A stretch of DNA of 64,000 bases from Caenimonas sedimenti (GTDB lineage Bacteria > Pseudomonadota > Gammaproteobacteria > Burkholderiales > Burkholderiaceae_C). A program made the position numbers and the translations under genes. Location of the stretch: assembly GCF_007833165.1 (NCBI RefSeq), contig NZ_VOBQ01000002.1:310001-374000 (forward strand), written 5' to 3'. The number at the start of each line of letters is the position of its first letter. Position 1 is the stretch's first letter. Below, one piece after another: positions 1-8,432 of the stretch. Under the pieces are notes generated by a model. That model saw only the letters and a list, made by a program, of their open reading frames with translations. It searched no databases and was not told the DNA's origin.

Positions 1-392
1 CGGGCCGTCATGTCCGCATACGGCACGCGGCTCATCACCTCGGCGCCGGCGCCGATCGCGATGTCGGCGTCGCCCAGCGTGATGGTCTGCGCGGCCGACA
101 CGATGGCCTGCAGGCCGGAGCCGCACAGCCGGTTGACGTTGAAGGCGGGCGTGCCTTCGGCGCAGCCGCCCTCGATGGCGGCCACGCGCGACAGGTACAT
201 GTCGCGCGGCTCGGTGTTGACGACATGGCCGAACACGACGTGGCCCACGTCCGCGCCGCTGACGCCCGCGCGCGCCAGCGATTCGCGCACGACCAGGGCG
301 CCCAGCGTGGTGGGGGGTGTGTCCTTCAGGCTGCCGCCGAAGGTTCCAATCGCGGTGCGCACCGCGCTCACGACGACGACTTCACGGGTCAT
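1..392 (-). CDS. acetyl-CoA C-acyltransferase (thiolase), N-terminal part
   Basis: This is the first 130 codons of a thiolase; the 3' end lies outside the window. Thiolases condense or cleave acyl-CoA in beta-oxidation, ketone-body or PHB metabolism. The start ATG (392-390) follows a clear AAGGAG site. The N-terminus (VVVVSAVRTAIGTFGG) is typical of the family. The motif NRLCGSGLQAI places the nucleophilic cysteine at about residue 90. It lies 39 bp downstream of the SDR gene on the same strand and probably shares its transcript. Whether it acts as biosynthetic PhaA/AtoB or degradative FadA cannot be decided from this part. Confidence 0.93.
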   Translation of the reverse strand, partial: MTREVVVVSAVRTAIGTFGGSLKDTPPTTLGALVVRESLARAGVSGADVGHVVFGHVVNTEPRDMYLSRVAAIEGGCAEGTPAFNVNRLCGSGLQAIVSAAQTITLGDADIAIGAGAEVMSRVPYADMTA

Positions 393-431
393 GCCAAGCT
401 CCTTGTTTGCATGCACGAATGATGTTTCAAC

Positions 432-1196
432 TCAGGCGTCCCGTACATCGGCAGCCGGGCTGCTGCCGAAGTCCGGCCGGCTCAAATAGGCCAGGACGCG
501 GGCGGCGGCCTCCTGCGGCGAGGTGAGCGCGCCCTTTTCCTTCAGCCCGACAAAGTTGCCGATGTCGGGGAAGCGGGCCGGGTCGGCGCCGCGCAGCTGC
601 ACCTGCATGTCGGTGTCGATCACGCCCGGCGCCAGCGAGCAGACGCGCGCGCCGTTCGGCCGGCCTTCCTCTTCGAGCGCCACGCAGCGCGTGAAGTGGT
701 CCAGGCCGGCCTTGGCGGCGCAGTAGACCGCCTGCGACGCCATGGCGCGGCGGCCCAGGCCCGAGGAGATGTTCAGCACCTTGCGCGGGATGCGCAGGCC
801 GGCGGTGGCGCGCAGGAAAGCACTGGTGAGCAGCATCGGCGCCTCGAGGTCCACCCGCAGCGATTCCGCCAGGTCCGACGTGGGGATCTCGCCCAGTGGC
901 GCGATGCGCGGGATCAGGCCGGCGTTGTTGATCAGGGTGACGGAGGCCAGGTCGTCCTGGGCGGCCCGCGCCTGCAACCAGGTGTCGAGGCGGGCCGCCG
1001 CGCTTTCCGCGCGGGCCAGGTCTTGCTGCCACTGTTCGAGGGTGACCCCGGCCGCGGCCGCGCGGGCGGAGAGTGCGTCGCTGGTCTTGCGCGAGATGCA
1101 CAGCAGGGAATGGCCGGCGTCGACCAGCTGTTCGGCCATGGCGAGGCCCATGCCGCGCGAGGCGCCGGTGAGGATGGTGAGGTGGTGTGTGGCCAT
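432..1196 (-). CDS. SDR-family NAD(P)-dependent oxidoreductase
   Basis: A 254-residue classical short-chain dehydrogenase/reductase. The cofactor motif TGASRGMG is at residues 10-17, NNAG at about 90, and the catalytic YxxxK (YCAAK) at about 160, preceded by ISSGLGRRA, which supplies the catalytic serine. The overall pattern, with PGVIDTDMQ near the C-terminus, resembles sepiapterin-reductase/benzil-reductase-like SDRs, but the substrate is unknown. It is followed on the same strand by a thiolase, so a role in acyl or hydroxyacyl metabolism is possible. It is divergent from the lipoprotein gene pair. Confidence 0.9.
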   Translation of the reverse strand: MATHHLTILTGASRGMGLAMAEQLVDAGHSLLCISRKTSDALSARAAAAGVTLEQWQQDLARAESAAARLDTWLQARAAQDDLASVTLINNAGLIPRIAPLGEIPTSDLAESLRVDLEAPMLLTSAFLRATAGLRIPRKVLNISSGLGRRAMASQAVYCAAKAGLDHFTRCVALEEEGRPNGARVCSLAPGVIDTDMQVQLRGADPARFPDIGNFVGLKEKGALTSPQEAAARVLAYLSRPDFGSSPAADVRDA

Positions 1197-1346
1197 GCGC
1201 GGATGGTACCGAGAATGATCGCGGCGGCACCGGCGGCAAGCACCGCCGGCACTTCTCGCCAGTTTCGGTGAGTCCCGGCACTACACCCGCAGATCGGCGC
1301 CTTGGCCGTGCGCGACAATCCGGATGGTCAGTACTTGGGGGAAGCT

Positions 1347-3377
1347 GTGGGCTGGGGAATCAAGAGAATTTGCCGCTGGGCGGGGTGGCTCGTTGCCGCG
1401 TCGGTCCTGGCGGCCTGCGGTGGGGCGGAGCAGGCGACGCTGCCCGTCGCCACTGCCCAGAAGATCGCACTGGAAGAATTCCCGTCGCAGGAGTACCCGC
1501 TGCAGGGGAGCTGGTGGAACCCGCAGGAGCCGGGTACCGGCTTCTTTTTCGAGCGGCAGGGCAAGACGGGCGTGGTCACGCTCTTCGTGTTTGACGCCGT
1601 CACTGGCCGGCCGGTTTGGTACGCCGGGACCGGCACGGTCTCGCCTGGAGGCAATGGCGGCTACTTGTTCAGTGCGGTGCTGAGCGAGTACACCTGGACG
1701 AGCAACGGCGCCAGGAGCAATCCCGCCAGTTCGGTCGAAATCACGTTCTGGCGCGATGCAGCGCGCGTGGTGTTGCCCACGCGGTCGTTCGATGCGCGCA
1801 AGTTCGCGGGTGGCCACGGCACGCCGGTCCGTACCGAGCGCGTCCCGGAAACCGGCATCTTCTGGAATGCCGGCATGAGCGGCATGGGCTACACGCTCGA
1901 GATGGCTGGCCCGGTCGGCACGCTCGGGGTCTACCGCTACGCGGCGGATGGCTCGGCCAGCTGGAGCATCGCCGCCGGCGAAGTGCGCGACGGCGTGCTG
2001 CGCGCCCGGCTGCTCACCTACCGGGACGGCCAGGCCCTGCGGGGCCCCTATAAGGCGCCGGCCGTGGATCGCGACGAAGGCGAAGTCACGATCACCTTCA
2101 CCGACCCATGCACCGCCAAGCTCACGTTCAGCGACGGCCGGTCGGTGGCGCTGGACCGCTTCACCTTCGAGACCGACGGGCGGTTTGCCTGGGGCTGCCG
2201 CTCGCTGCGCGTGCCGGCCAATCCCGGCCAGCCGGCGCTGCCCGTCCTGGCGACCGTGCCCGAGGTGACGATGACACTCCCCACGACGCGCAGCATCGTG
2301 CGGCGCATGCGCGAAGGCGACTCGTGGGGCGAGCAGCAGCTGGGCTTTCGCCTGGAGGGGCCGGCAGCGGCGTTCGGCCCCGGCGCGCCCACGGTCCGGA
2401 TGTTCGATCCGGGCTTGTTCTTCGATGGCGTGGTGCCCGATCCCGTACCCGTCTTCCCCCAGGAAAGGGGGGCGGGGACCACCCCCGGGACCGCGGCCTA
2501 CAGCGTGCATCCAACCGTCTACCGCAGCAAGCCGATCTACGGCGGCGGCCCGCGCCAGGGCACGCTGCAAGTCGTCGTCTGCCTGGATGCCGCGTGCACC
2601 CGGCAACCTGCGGGTTCGCCGTTCGCGCTGCCATACCTGGTGGACATGGTGGGCACGCTGGACATGGACCGCGGCTCCGTGCATTTCACGACCCAGGACG
2701 GCACGGCGCCTCCGCCCAAGACCTTCACCGTGCAGCTGCCGCCCGGAACCACCAGCTTCTTCGCGGGCAACCCGTCGGCGGTGCGCGAGGGCGGAACGAT
2801 GGGCGCCGCGACCTGGACCGCCTCGGCGCAGTTCTCGGCCGCGCGCCCCACGCCGTCCGGTGTGACGGCCACCGTCACGGTCGCCCTGACGGCCGACAAG
2901 ACCTTGGGACTCACCGAAGGCACGTTGGTGCTCATCGCCAAAGTCCAGGGTGTGCCGCAAGAGGAGACCTGGTCGCGCGTGGTGCCCGTGTATCACAACC
3001 GGCTCACCGCCAGCGGCAAGTCGTTCGAGCTGCCTGGCGAGGTGCGCCTGCAGGCGATCGTCGACCCGAACAAGTTCCGGGAGAACCGCAGCATCCTGCC
3101 TTACCGGGTGATGCCCGGGACGACCACGACCCTGGAAGCGAGCGAGTACCTGAGCCATCCGCAGGAGGCGGAGGGCCACGAGATGGTCCGCAAGTGGCTG
3201 ACCCCCGCCGTCTACGCCGATCTCTGGATCTCGGTGGATCCCTGTCCGGGCAGCCGCAGCGGCTGCCTCCCGCCCGGCATCTACCGGGCGAACGCGAAGT
3301 ACAGCTTCTCCAAGCCCGGTGCACCGACGCAGACCGGTGCCATCCCGGTCGTCATGGAGGTGCAATGGGCACGATGA
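1347..3377 (+). CDS. predicted outer-membrane lipoprotein with two WNP-type modules
   Basis: About 676 residues, function unknown. A GTG start at 1347 is preferred over an upstream TTG at 1302: it has GGGGGA just upstream and gives a proper lipoprotein signal with lipobox LAAC (mature Cys, then GG). The first module carries WWNPQEPGTGFFFE and the second, about 100 residues later, ETGIFWNAGMSGMGYTLE. Such tryptophan-rich repeats occur in secreted proteins of beta- and gammaproteobacteria. The C-terminal half includes a segment CLDAACTRQPAGSPFALPY that recurs in the next gene. The stop overlaps the next gene, which is a paralog. No enzymatic motif was seen. Confidence 0.85.
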   Translation: MGWGIKRICRWAGWLVAASVLAACGGAEQATLPVATAQKIALEEFPSQEYPLQGSWWNPQEPGTGFFFERQGKTGVVTLFVFDAVTGRPVWYAGTGTVSPGGNGGYLFSAVLSEYTWTSNGARSNPASSVEITFWRDAARVVLPTRSFDARKFAGGHGTPVRTERVPETGIFWNAGMSGMGYTLEMAGPVGTLGVYRYAADGSASWSIAAGEVRDGVLRARLLTYRDGQALRGPYKAPAVDRDEGEVTITFTDPCTAKLTFSDGRSVALDRFTFETDGRFAWGCRSLRVPANPGQPALPVLATVPEVTMTLPTTRSIVRRMREGDSWGEQQLGFRLEGPAAAFGPGAPTVRMFDPGLFFDGVVPDPVPVFPQERGAGTTPGTAAYSVHPTVYRSKPIYGGGPRQGTLQVVVCLDAACTRQPAGSPFALPYLVDMVGTLDMDRGSVHFTTQDGTAPPPKTFTVQLPPGTTSFFAGNPSAVREGGTMGAATWTASAQFSAARPTPSGVTATVTVALTADKTLGLTEGTLVLIAKVQGVPQEETWSRVVPVYHNRLTASGKSFELPGEVRLQAIVDPNKFRENRSILPYRVMPGTTTTLEASEYLSHPQEAEGHEMVRKWLTPAVYADLWISVDPCPGSRSGCLPPGIYRANAKYSFSKPGAPTQTGAIPVVMEVQWAR

Positions 3378-6028
3378 TCTTGCGGTTCCGGCTCGTGCGG
3401 AACCTGCTGGCCGGCCTGGCGTGCGCGCTGGCGCTCGCGGGCTGCGGTGGCGGCAGCGGCGACTCTTCCACCAGCGGCATCGCAACCGCCAGCAAGGAAC
3501 TGCTGCGCGGCTTCGCCGACAACGGGTACTACTGGAATCCGGCCGAACCCGGCACCGGCTTCTTCGTGGAAGTGCAGGGCGGCCGCGCCGTCGTGACCTT
3601 CTACCTCTACGACGGTGCCGGCTTGCCCACCTGGCTGTCCGGTGACGCCGACATCGCCTATGTGAGCGGAGCGAACGGCACTTACCGCATCACGGGGACC
3701 CTTCAGCGCTTCACCGGCGGCCAGTCGGCACGGTCGGCCCGGCCTGTCGCGCCGACCAGCACCACCGCCGGCCTCTTCTCGGTCACCTTGCAGGGCGGCA
3801 AGGCCCAGGTGCAACTGGCCAGCCGTAGCTTCCTCGCGGAGCGCTTCTTCGCGCCGGCGGGTGGGTCCGCCACCGCGGGCGCCCCCGAGACCGGCATCTA
3901 CTGGAACCCGGCGGAGAGCGGCCGCGGCTACACGATCGAGGCGGGCGGCGGCCTGGCCACCGTCGGCGTCTTCCACTACCGAGAGGACGGCCAGCCGACC
4001 TGGAACCTCGTGGTGGTGTCGCCCAACACGGGGGCCGTGCCGGCTTCCGGGGCCTTCCAGGCGTACCGGGGCGGGCAGGCGGTCTCCGGCCCATACAAGC
4101 CGGCGGAAGCCGTGCCGACGCAGGAACGGTTCGGCGTGGACTTCGCCGCCAGCCGATGCAGCGGGCGGCTGATCTTTCCGGACATGCCGGCCACCCGGGT
4201 GGAGCGCTTCGGCTTCGTCGCCGGCCTGCGCGCCTCGCCGTGCACGAGCGAATTCCGTCCCGCGCCGCAGGCCGAATCTGATTTCGGTGCCACCCTGGAC
4301 CCACCGCGAACGATCCAGGGCAGCACTTCGGAAACGGGAACCGTCCGCTCGGAATTCAAGGTCCGCCTGAATGGCCTGCCGACGGACGAGGCCGCGAGGG
4401 CGCTGGCGGTGGTGGTGGTCGACCCCGATGGGCTGTACCAGCAACAGTCCATGGGTGTCGTCACGAAAAGCGGGTTCAACCTTACGTTCCAGGCCACGCC
4501 GCTCAAGGCCGGCGCGTACCGCGGACAGTTGCAGTTCCATGTCTGCCGCGACCTGGCCTGCACCCGCCAGGCGGTGGGGTCGCCGCTGGTGGTGCCGTAT
4601 GAGTTTGTGGTGGGCACGGGCTTGCGCGCGTCCGCCGAGGTGGAATTCGCTTTCACGCCGCGCAACGAGACGCTCACGGTGCCCGTCGAGTTCACGCTGC
4701 CCGCCAGGACGAAGCGGTTCCAGCTCTCGTCGCCGAACACGCGCTGGACCGCGCCGGGATGGACGCATTCCGGCGGTGTTTTCCAGGTGCCATCGGTCGG
4801 CGAGCCCCAGAAGCTTACGGTGCTGGTCACGCGCGCGCGGTTCGACGAGATTGGCTCGACGAACCTCTCTTACGCCGCCGCCGCCGAAGCGCAGGGCAGC
4901 GAATTCGGTGGCGAGGTGGTCTACAGCGGCATGGTGCAGTTCGTGCACAAGATGGTGGAGGACCCACTGGTGCTGTCGCCCCTCGATCCGGTGCCAGGCA
5001 TCACCAAGGACGACCTGCAGGCGGCCCGCAATCGCTACCTGCCCGGCACCTTCGACGCGGCGCGCTTCACACGGCGCTTCGAAGTCGATGGCGCCGGCTT
5101 CCAGCAGCCGCGGACCGTGGTCGTGGATGGCGGCCGCGCCTGCATGGCGGACACGAGTGGCGTGCTCGAGTGCTGGAGCGAAACCACCGGCAAGCAGCTG
5201 TGGTCGCTGCAGGTGCGTGACCTGACGGGGGACAGTCTCGACAGCTTCGACCTGCTGGGCAACCGGGTCCATGTCGGGGTGCGCAATGGGCGGTACGAAT
5301 TGGACGCAGCGACCGGGGCTCGGCTGGCAACGCACCCGAGCAGCGGCGGCCCGATCCAGGCGACCGGGACCGGTATCTTCGCCCTGCACGGGCTGAGCAG
5401 CACCGTCGCCCGGGTCGACCCGCAGACGGGCCAGGCGGCTTGGACCACCTACGTGCCTGCTGCAAGGTCGCTCCCGGCCGTGCGTCCGGGGCTGCTGGTT
5501 CTCGAAGCGGACGGTGGCTTGCAGAATCTCGATCCGCAAACCGGTGCGCTGCGACTGCCGACCAAGGGCCCCGACGCCTACGCGACCGGCAATGGCCCGG
5601 TCTTGCCCGATTCGTCGTCGGCGTACGTGGTGGGCTTCAGCGGCCTGGCCAGGTACGACCTCGCCCGCAACCAGCTCGCCTGGAGTGCCGGGGTGACCAC
5701 GCACCGGGGCGTTCCCGTCGTGGCCGACGGCGTCGTCTACGTGACCACGGACAAGGCCGTGGAGGCGCGGTCCACCACGACGGGGGCGCTGATCTGGTCC
5801 TGGCCCTACGTGGTGAACCGGATTTCGCCCAACTGGTCGTCCGTCGACATCGCGGTCGCCGGCCGGTACCTGATCTTGTCTGACAAGACCGGCACCCGGG
5901 CCATCGACGTCATCACGCGCACGGAGGCCTGGTTCGATCCGGAACCGGGCCTGCTCACCCTGTCGCCGAACGGCTTGCTGTACCTGCGGGCCGAATATGG
6001 CCGCGTGTACGTGTTCAATCTGCGATAG
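3365..6028 (+). CDS. predicted lipoprotein: WNP modules plus C-terminal PQQ-like beta-propeller
   Basis: About 887 residues. The start at 3365 has GGAGG four bases upstream; an in-frame ATG at 3374 makes an ATGA overlap with the previous stop and is the alternative. The signal peptide ends in lipobox LAGC followed by GGGS. The same two-module layout as its neighbour follows (YYWNPAEPGTGFFVE, then ETGIYWNPAESGRGYTIE), then the shared CRDLACTRQAVGSP segment. The last 330 residues have repeats of the type TGKQLWSL, ATGARLATH, QTGQAAWTTY, TTGALIWSW, as in PQQ-dependent or BamB-like propellers. It is probably a surface or periplasmic scaffold; the ligand is unknown. Tandem duplication of the gene pair is clear. 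Confidence 0.87.
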   Translation: MGTMILRFRLVRNLLAGLACALALAGCGGGSGDSSTSGIATASKELLRGFADNGYYWNPAEPGTGFFVEVQGGRAVVTFYLYDGAGLPTWLSGDADIAYVSGANGTYRITGTLQRFTGGQSARSARPVAPTSTTAGLFSVTLQGGKAQVQLASRSFLAERFFAPAGGSATAGAPETGIYWNPAESGRGYTIEAGGGLATVGVFHYREDGQPTWNLVVVSPNTGAVPASGAFQAYRGGQAVSGPYKPAEAVPTQERFGVDFAASRCSGRLIFPDMPATRVERFGFVAGLRASPCTSEFRPAPQAESDFGATLDPPRTIQGSTSETGTVRSEFKVRLNGLPTDEAARALAVVVVDPDGLYQQQSMGVVTKSGFNLTFQATPLKAGAYRGQLQFHVCRDLACTRQAVGSPLVVPYEFVVGTGLRASAEVEFAFTPRNETLTVPVEFTLPARTKRFQLSSPNTRWTAPGWTHSGGVFQVPSVGEPQKLTVLVTRARFDEIGSTNLSYAAAAEAQGSEFGGEVVYSGMVQFVHKMVEDPLVLSPLDPVPGITKDDLQAARNRYLPGTFDAARFTRRFEVDGAGFQQPRTVVVDGGRACMADTSGVLECWSETTGKQLWSLQVRDLTGDSLDSFDLLGNRVHVGVRNGRYELDAATGARLATHPSSGGPIQATGTGIFALHGLSSTVARVDPQTGQAAWTTYVPAARSLPAVRPGLLVLEADGGLQNLDPQTGALRLPTKGPDAYATGNGPVLPDSSSAYVVGFSGLARYDLARNQLAWSAGVTTHRGVPVVADGVVYVTTDKAVEARSTTTGALIWSWPYVVNRISPNWSSVDIAVAGRYLILSDKTGTRAIDVITRTEAWFDPEPGLLTLSPNGLLYLRAEYGRVYVFNLR

Positions 6029-6039
6029 CCCTGGCGTTC

Positions 6040-6651
6040 CTAGGCGGCGACCACGATGGCGAAGGTCGCCTGCAGGCCGTCAGCCGCTGCCTTGAATGGC
6101 ACGGTGACCAGCCCACGCCGCTCGCCCAGGTTGCGCCAGAGGAAATCGCGTTCGTTGTGCGGGTCGCCCTCCACATAGAGCTGCGTCGTGAGCAGCTCCT
6201 TGCGCTCCAGCTTCACTTTCACGTGGATGTGCGGCGTGCGCCCCGAATAGGCGACCGGCCGGATGGTGCGGAACCGGTAGCGGCCGTCCGCATCCACGGT
6301 GACACGCCCGAACCCCTGGAAGTTGCGGTCGGCGCGATTGCCGTCGCCCGGGTGGTGATAGTGACCGGCTTCGTCGCATTGCCAGATCTCCACCTGCGCG
6401 CCCGCGACCGGCTTGCCCTGCAGGTCGGTGACGGTGCCGTCCACCCAGGTGGGCTGGCCCTTGGCATAGCGCAGGCTGCCGTTGCGCAGCAGGTCGTTGT
6501 CGCTGTCGGCCGGCAGCTCGACGGGGTAGAACGGGCCTTCCGTTTGCGACGGCGTGGCGCGCCGCGGTGCCGTGGGTTGCGCCCGGACGGCTGTCCAGAT
6601 GGCGGGCAGGGCGATCAGGGCGGCGGCACGGCGGCGGGACAGGTCGGGCAT
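6040..6651 (-). CDS. intradiol ring-cleavage dioxygenase-like protein, exported
   Basis: A 203-residue protein of the protocatechuate 3,4-dioxygenase beta/catechol dioxygenase fold. The N-terminus has a twin-arginine-like segment (SRRRAAALIALPAIW), so it is probably exported by Tat. Candidate Fe(III) ligands of the family are visible: Tyr in GHYHHPG, Tyr in RPVAYSGR, and the two His of TPHIHVKV. It lacks the N-terminal dimerisation domain of cytoplasmic catechol dioxygenases. Its stop faces the stop of the propeller lipoprotein 11 bp away. No other aromatic-pathway genes adjoin it, so the substrate is open. Confidence 0.87.
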   Translation of the reverse strand: MPDLSRRRAAALIALPAIWTAVRAQPTAPRRATPSQTEGPFYPVELPADSDNDLLRNGSLRYAKGQPTWVDGTVTDLQGKPVAGAQVEIWQCDEAGHYHHPGDGNRADRNFQGFGRVTVDADGRYRFRTIRPVAYSGRTPHIHVKVKLERKELLTTQLYVEGDPHNERDFLWRNLGERRGLVTVPFKAAADGLQATFAIVVAA

Positions 6652-6713
6652 GGGGAAGTTCTCCGTGGCTGATCGGTGAGAGCGGCCGAGCCGGGCGGAG
6701 TTCCACGCCGCGG

Positions 6714-7346
6714 TCAGAATGGTGCCGGGCTGTCGAAGACCAGCGGCTCGTCACTGGCCGGATGCTGGAGCGCCAGCCGTGTGGCGTGCAGCAGCAGGCG
6801 CGGGGCGAGGTCCAGCACCTCGGGTGGTGCGTAGAGTGCGTCGCCCAGGATGGCGTGGCCAATCGCCTGCAGGTGCACCCGCAATTGATGCGTGCGCCCG
6901 GTGACGGGCTCCAGTTCCACCTGTGTGGCCGAAGGGGTGCGCGACAGCACTCGCCAATGGGTGACACTCGGCTTGCCCGCGTCGTGGTCGACCTTCTGCG
7001 CCGGCCTGTTCGGCCAGTCGGCCCCGATCGGCAGGGTGATCGTGCCGGACGCCGCCGCCAAATCGCCGGCCACCACGGCCACATAGCGCTTGTCCACCCG
7101 CCGCTGCTCGAAAGCGCGGCCCAGCCGCCTTTGCATTGCAATGCCCCGGGCCATCAGGAACAGGCCGGACGTTGCCATGTCGAGCCGGTGCACGACCAGC
7201 GCGTCCGGCCACAGCTCGCGCGCCCGCGCGGACAGGCAATCCTGCTTGTCTTCGCCCCGGCCCGGCACCGCGAGCAGGCCGGCGGGCTTGTCGAACACGA
7301 CCAGGTGCTCGTCCACATACACCAGCCCTTCGGATAATCGCCCCAT
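6714..7346 (-). CDS. rluA: RluA-family pseudouridine synthase
   Basis: A 210-residue protein closely resembling E. coli RluA (219 residues), which makes pseudouridine 746 in 23S rRNA and 32 in some tRNAs. The catalytic aspartate sits in HRLDMATSGLFLMA. Other family hallmarks are DKPAGLLAVPGR, DWPNRPAQKV, GRTHQLRVHLQAIGH and ILGDALYA. There is no S4 domain, as expected for RluA. The start ATG (7346-7344) overlaps the start of the divergent DUF486 gene in a CATG tetranucleotide, so the two genes share their 5' ends and must have promoters inside each other. Confidence 0.93.
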   Translation of the reverse strand: MGRLSEGLVYVDEHLVVFDKPAGLLAVPGRGEDKQDCLSARARELWPDALVVHRLDMATSGLFLMARGIAMQRRLGRAFEQRRVDKRYVAVVAGDLAAASGTITLPIGADWPNRPAQKVDHDAGKPSVTHWRVLSRTPSATQVELEPVTGRTHQLRVHLQAIGHAILGDALYAPPEVLDLAPRLLLHATRLALQHPASDEPLVFDSPAPF

Positions 7347-7713
7347 GACCGCGCTCTCCTCCATCCCGTTTTCCTTGCAGACGGTGCTCCTGCTCGCCGC
7401 CTCCAATGTCTTCATGACCATCGCGTGGTACGGCCACCTGAAGAACCTGGCCACGTCGCCCTGGTACATCGCCGCCCTCATCAGCTGGGGGATCGCCCTG
7501 GCTGAGTACCTGCTGCAGGTGCCGGCCAACCGGATCGGCTTCCAGCAGGCCGGCTTCACTGTCGGCCAGCTGAAGATCATGCAGGAAGTGATCACGCTGG
7601 CCGTGTTCGTGCCGTTCGCCGTGTTTTTCCTGAAGGAGCCGCTCAAGCTCGACTACCTCTGGGCCGCGCTGTGCATGGTGGGCGCGGTGTATTTCATCTT
7701 CCGTTCGAGCTGA
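7345..7713 (+). CDS. DUF486 family membrane protein
   Basis: 122 residues with four predicted membrane helices, the normal size for DUF486. Recognisable family segments are NVFMTIAWYGHLK, ISWGIALAEYLLQVPANRIG and QLKIMQEVITL. The family resembles small multidrug-resistance/EamA-type transporters, but its function is unknown. It starts inside the first codon of divergent rluA and ends 60 bp before the phosphate operon. Confidence 0.9.
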   Translation: MTALSSIPFSLQTVLLLAASNVFMTIAWYGHLKNLATSPWYIAALISWGIALAEYLLQVPANRIGFQQAGFTVGQLKIMQEVITLAVFVPFAVFFLKEPLKLDYLWAALCMVGAVYFIFRSS

Positions 7714-7743
7714 AGGCACCCTGCACGAGGGTAAACTCCGCGC

Positions 7744-7765
7744 GTCACACAACTGTCACAAAAGA
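7744..7765 (+). promoter_or_regulatory. PHO-box-like direct repeat upstream of DUF47-pit
   Basis: Two 11-bp direct repeats, GTCACACAACT and GTCACAAAAGA, match the PhoB box pattern of two CTGTCA-type units 11 bp apart. The site ends eight bases before the ATG at 7774 and lies downstream of a possible -10 (TAAACT, 7732-7737). PhoB bound there would be expected to repress rather than activate. This is inference from motif and position. Confidence 0.5.
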
Positions 7766-7773
7766 GGGCGGCC

Positions 7774-8421
7774 ATGCTCTTCGGCAAGCTGATGCCGCGC
7801 GAAGGCAACTTCTTCGAAATGTTCAACCAGCACGCGGAGCGCATCGTCGAGGCGGCCCGCGCGTTCTCGCTGCTGGTGGCGAACTACAACGACCTGGCCC
7901 TGCGTGAGCAGTACAACCGCGATGTCGACAATGCCGAGCGCGCGGCCGACAAGGTCACGCACGAGGTCAACCGGCTGATCCACAAGACCTTCATCACGCC
8001 GATCGACCGCGAGCAGATCCACACGCTCATCAACACGATGGACGACGTCGCCGACCTGATCCAGGATTCGGCCGAGACGATGGCGCTGTACGACGTGCGG
8101 CACATGACCGAGGAGATCACGCGCCTGACGGACCTGAGCGTGCGCTGCTGCGAGCGTGTGAAGGAGGCGGTGGGCCTGCTGTCGAAGTTGTCCGACCCCT
8201 CCACGGCCGAAGCCGCGCTGAAGACCTGCGAGGAGATCGACAAGCTCGAGTCCGACGCCGACCGCGTGATGCGCTCCGCCATGAGCAAGCTGTTCCGCGA
8301 GGAGCCGGACGTGCGCGAGGTCATCAAGCTGAAGGCCATCTACGAGCTGCTCGAGACGATCACGGACAAGTGCGAGGATGTCGCCAACGTGGTCGAGGGC
8401 ATCGTCCTCGAGAATTCCTAA
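7774..8421 (+). CDS. DUF47/PhoU-like phosphate transport accessory protein
   Basis: 215 residues of the DUF47 (TIGR00153) family, an all-helical PhoU-like fold usually encoded just before a Pit transporter. The N-terminus MLFGKLMPREGNFFEMF and the FITPIDREQIHTLINTMDDV segment are diagnostic; the acidic helices (DDVADLIQDSAE, DKCEDVANVVE) are the putative metal-binding E/DxxxD repeats. The pit gene starts 12 bp downstream, so the two are co-transcribed and the product presumably modulates Pit. Preceded by a PHO-box-like repeat. Confidence 0.94.
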   Translation: MLFGKLMPREGNFFEMFNQHAERIVEAARAFSLLVANYNDLALREQYNRDVDNAERAADKVTHEVNRLIHKTFITPIDREQIHTLINTMDDVADLIQDSAETMALYDVRHMTEEITRLTDLSVRCCERVKEAVGLLSKLSDPSTAEAALKTCEEIDKLESDADRVMRSAMSKLFREEPDVREVIKLKAIYELLETITDKCEDVANVVEGIVLENS

Positions 8422-8432
8422 GGCTGGCCGGG

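Noticed and set aside
2108-3364. N-terminal extension of the propeller lipoprotein reading through the preceding gene
   Set aside because: It overlaps a better-supported lipoprotein gene in another frame; the real start at 3365 or 3374 has a ribosome site and signal peptide.
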